Of a stretch of DNA of 64,000 nucleotides, positions 61,385 to 64,000 are shown piece by piece. The number at the start of each line of letters is the position of its first letter. The stretch's first letter is position 1. Source of the stretch: Mesorhabditis belari (taxonomy: Eukaryota; Nematoda; Chromadorea; Rhabditida; Rhabditidae); assembly GCA_958450365.1 (NCBI GenBank), contig CAUEEP010000922.1:186001-250000 (forward strand). Direction: 5' to 3'. The notes under the pieces were generated by a model, which was not told the origin of the DNA, ran no database searches, and saw only the letters and a list, made by a program, of their open reading frames with translations. Made by a program: the position numbers and the translations under genes.

Positions 61385-64000
61385 ATGAACCTTCTTTTGC
61401 TGCTGGGTCTCTTTTTCGTTACATGGCCATTGGTTGATCCACAAGGTCAAATCGATACAAATATTGAGATATCTGATATTTATGAAGAAGATGAAAAAAG
61501 GTTGGATTGAAAATAGAAACAAAATATTTTGTTTAATCAACTTAACTAAAACTTCTCATTTTCTCAGATCTCGATTGGTGATGGCGAATGGACACATGAC
61601 CTTTCATGCGGGTTTTGCAAAGAATATTTCATTTCGAACTTCTGGAAATGGATCGATTTTTCTCATGGATACCGATATCTCAAAACTTCCAGAACTTGTA
61701 TGTTTTGAATAAAATAGTGGCTGATTAAAATGAAAGTAAATATTTTAGACAAAATTTCAAGCAGCCGTCCAACGAGTGAGCATATTAGAGGATCTTGTGA
61801 GAGGACTTGAAGGAGAGGTAAAAGAAATGTCTTTGTAATCGAGGAAGGAGTAGATCAAGCTTTGAAATGAGATGTAGATTCTTACAATCAGAAGAAATAG
61901 GCGCTTCCCGTTATATTGTTCCGCCCATGTCTTCTGTTCTTCTTCTTGCTAGTAAACCTGTCTTTGCGTCAGATTTCTACACTCTGTCAAAAAATTATAG
62001 ACGCACCCTGTTTTTTGCTAGTTTAGAGCCGGACATAAGTGCTAGTCCAGTGAAAAGTATTTTTTAGTTTCTTTATTGTAAAAAAACAACTCATGCAAAA
62101 TTTGAAGTCATTTCACTCATCCAAAGTACTTGATCGTACAAAAAACGTTTTAACAGCTGGCAAAAAATTATAGACGCACTTTTCTTTATCAAGAAAAAGT
62201 TAACAGAAATAAAAATAACAACACAAATTAAATAAATTAATAATGTGTGGCAGCTCCTTGCTTTAGTCCAACTTCAAAAAGACATCTCGGCATCGAAGAG
62301 ACAAGGTCATGGAGCGCTGTTGACCGAATCCGATTCCAGGCTACTTGAATGGCTTTCTTGAGTTCACTCACGCTCAAATATTGCTTGTTTCCCTTGTAGA
62401 CATCTCGAACGAGTGTCCCCCACACATTCTCAATCGGGTTCAAGTCTGGGCTGCAAGCGGGCCAAGCGACAGTGCCGATTTTGTGCGCTGTCAGCCAATC
62501 TCTTGTGGAGCAACTTGCATGAATACTCGCGTTATCGTGCAGAAAAGTAAAGTTATTGCCCGGATTGTTGTTCAGATAGACGGCTAGCCTATTTGTCCAA
62601 CACTTGTTGATAGTCAAGCGTCATCCGGGTCGAAATAAACTCTAAGCCGACCAGTTCGCCGTCTCGACAGGCTCCCCATACCATACATGATCCACCTCCA
62701 AAGTTCTTCGTGCTGAAGACCATGTCCGGCTTTCGTAAGTCCTTCCAATATCCTCGAAAAACATCAGCACCATCAAGGTTGAACTTCTTTTCGTCACTCC
62801 AAATGATCTAAACATAAAATATATAAGAAATACTAGTAAACCAACTCCCTCCCATTTGGTCCTCTGGTTCATTTGAGCGAAATTGATACGGGCGGCTTTA
62901 TGGTCCTTTGTAAGTCGTGGGGCTTGCTTCATGAATTTGTATTTGAGTATTGTAGATCGTTTGACAACGTTGTGCACAGTTTGGCGAGTGACCGGAAGCT
63001 TCATCTCCTTGCGAACCTCTTCGAGTGATGTCGTCGTGTTGGAAAGACGTCTCGTAATTGCGCGTTCGTCTTGATCGGTCAACTTTTTCTTCCGGCCCCG
63101 TGTTTCTTCCGGCCCCGTGAGAGAAAGCGGCGCGGTGCGCTTTCTAAAGCGTGGATCCGCTACCATACCCTGCACAAAATCCCTTTTGCCATTCTTTTCA
63201 CTTTTTTCCTCGATTTCCCTTATGGAATCGTGAATGTTGTCCGGTTTTTTTATGCCAAGTCCCGCATAAATTTTCTTCCTTCCCCTTCTGTAAAATCTAT
63301 CCTTTTTTATAGCGCGTTTTAAGGTTACCTCTCTCCCCCCATTCCCTTCTCGTTATATTGTTCCGCCTATGTCTTCTGTTTAAATTTCTAAAATGGTTTT
63401 GTTTCGTTTCTCTCGGCTCCCTTCTACTCCATGTCTTGTCTTCGAATCTTTTTGTACGTGCCGTATGAACTTAGCTTAACCAATTCTCTTTCAACTAAAA
63501 CGCAGAAAACCTACCAAATCAAATCCGCGCTATCTTCTTGGGGTTCTTCTTGCTTTTTGTGCCTAATTATTTTCGAAAAAGGATTGGTGAGTTAAAATGT
63601 GTTGGGTAAGGTTGAATGGTTACTAACTTTTGTCTCTGTCTCAGTTTAAGTAAAGACCTATTGATCAAATTACAAGTTTTAGAAAAACACCCTCAAGATG
63701 AACTACGAGAAGCTAAAAGCGCAAGGAAAGACATCAGCTGATAAAGTAAGTCGATATAAAAATGATAAATAAAATCTCTAGATCAAAAAACTCGAAGCGG
63801 ATTCTACAAATTTGACAGTTCGAGTCAGAACGTTGAATGTGAATGGATGGAGATTGAAAAGAGCATGGAACAACACGACGAGATTGTTGAGGTGAATGAG
63901 AATTTGAAATTGGAAAGTTTACTTTATTTTTCAGAAAACTGACAGGATTGTTGTTGATGGACGCGTGTCTAAAATCGCCTTGTCAAGCTGGGTCGACGTG
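61385..64000 (+). CDS. cubilin homologue, 5' part (runs off the window)
   Basis: Six exons are visible: 61385-61500, 61568-61697, 61749-61817, 63683-63745, 63782-63891, 63935 to beyond 64000. The signal peptide is MNLLLLLGLFFVTW, then acidic residues and a dibasic DEKRSR where cubilins are cleaved by furin-like proteases. RLVMANGHMTFHAGFAKNIS-FRTSGNGSI corresponds to the conserved segment before the coiled coil in cubilin. LEDLVRGLEGE joined to KNTLKMNYEKLKAQG, then IKKLEADSTNLTVRVRTL, forms the heptad-like helix. The window ends inside the first EGF-like domain (DACLKSPCQAGS). Cubilin is a peripheral endocytic receptor whose EGF and CUB repeats would follow. Intron 3-4 (61818-63682) is 1.87 kb and carries a Tc1-like insertion. 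The 3' end is not in the window. Confidence 0.82.
61988..62179. repeat. two same-orientation copies of a Tc1-type terminus
   Basis: CAAAAAATTATAGACGCAC occurs at 61988 (followed by CCTG) and again at 62161. Both read as right-hand ends of a CAGGGTGCG-type element, although a transposase lies to their right. This indicates a rearranged or nested insertion. No opposite-orientation copy was seen downstream of the transposase. Confidence 0.65.
62237..63253 (-). pseudogene. Tc1-like transposase, antisense in cubilin intron
   Basis: On minus the sequence reads a helix-turn-helix region (GRKKKLTDQDERAITRRL; LPVTRQTVHNVVKR), then LKYKFMKQAPRLTKDHKAAR. After a 28-nt GT...AG gap (62818-62845) it continues IIWSDEKKFNLDGADVF (first Asp), GGGSCMVWGACRDGE, a 1-nt frameshift near 62590, FLHDNASIHASCS (second Asp), WPACSPDLNPIENVWGTL (Glu), and ends KQGAATHY at 62237. 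All three catalytic acids are present, but the frameshift and odd 28-nt gap break the protein. The N-terminus is unclear; the frame is open to about 63253. Confidence 0.85.

Larger units (their letters stand above)
61908..63381. repeat. ~32-bp direct repeats around the Tc1 insertion
   Basis: CGTTATATTGTTCCGCC(C/T)ATGTCTTCTGTT occurs at about 61908-61938 and about 63350-63380 in the same orientation, bracketing the Tc1-like sequence inside the cubilin intron. It may be a duplicated target segment, or part of a larger element whose ends these are. Confidence 0.6.

Noticed and set aside
1..64000. CRISPR arrays, prokaryotic operons, tRNA or rRNA genes
   Set aside because: No regularly spaced repeat array, no bacterial gene organisation, and no cloverleaf or rRNA-like sequence was recognised. 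The spliced eukaryotic gene structure rules out a bacterial origin.

Overview
The window looks like the nuclear genome of a rhabditid-type nematode. It is AT-rich, with many short introns (mostly about 40-70 nt) that end in TTTTCAG or TTTTAG. Several first exons follow directly on an acceptor-like TTTCAG, as at trans-splice sites. The gene content also fits: TWK potassium channel, CYP3-clan P450, ShKT secreted proteins, cubilin, and Tc1/mariner copies with TA target duplications. Species cannot be named from sequence alone. I rebuilt exon chains by hand; reading phase closes across every junction listed.

Layout. 0-3.6 kb: Tc1-like transposase relic, a 43-bp-arm hairpin and a broken kinase fragment. 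3.6-10.5 kb: two divergent paralogous MAP-kinase-like genes (3566-5779 minus, 8536-10486 plus), separated by 2.7 kb that holds a large fold-back element. 10.75-14.2 kb: 17-exon cytochrome P450 on minus, converging on the second kinase and divergent from the next gene. 15.0-17.0 kb: 13-exon two-pore K+ channel on plus. 17-40 kb: 23-kb stretch with no confident gene, pyrimidine-rich on plus, holding a deleted mariner and a few candidate exons. 40.1-49.1 kb: Smaug/SAMD4-type RNA-binding protein on plus with a 4.9-kb intron. 51.4-51.9 kb: mariner-type element with perfect 29-bp inverted repeats. 52.5-53.5 kb: Ser-rich protein of unknown function on minus. 54.2-56.5 kb: secreted Cys-rich protein carrying an intronic MITE. 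56.8-59.4 kb: tandem pair of secreted double-ShKT proteins. 59.8-61.0 kb: degenerate full-length mariner. 61.4 kb to the end: 5' part of a cubilin homologue with a Tc1-like element in its fourth intron.

The most unusual features are the kinase pair (conserved fold, but HRD-x-T instead of HRD-x-K, degenerate Gly loop, TPY with no APE), an inverted partial duplication fused into the 3' end of one of them, and a MITE in the Cys-rich gene whose 9-bp target duplication copied a 3' splice site. The genes do not form one pathway. The local themes are paralogue duplication (kinases, ShKT genes) and heavy Tc1/mariner/MITE traffic.
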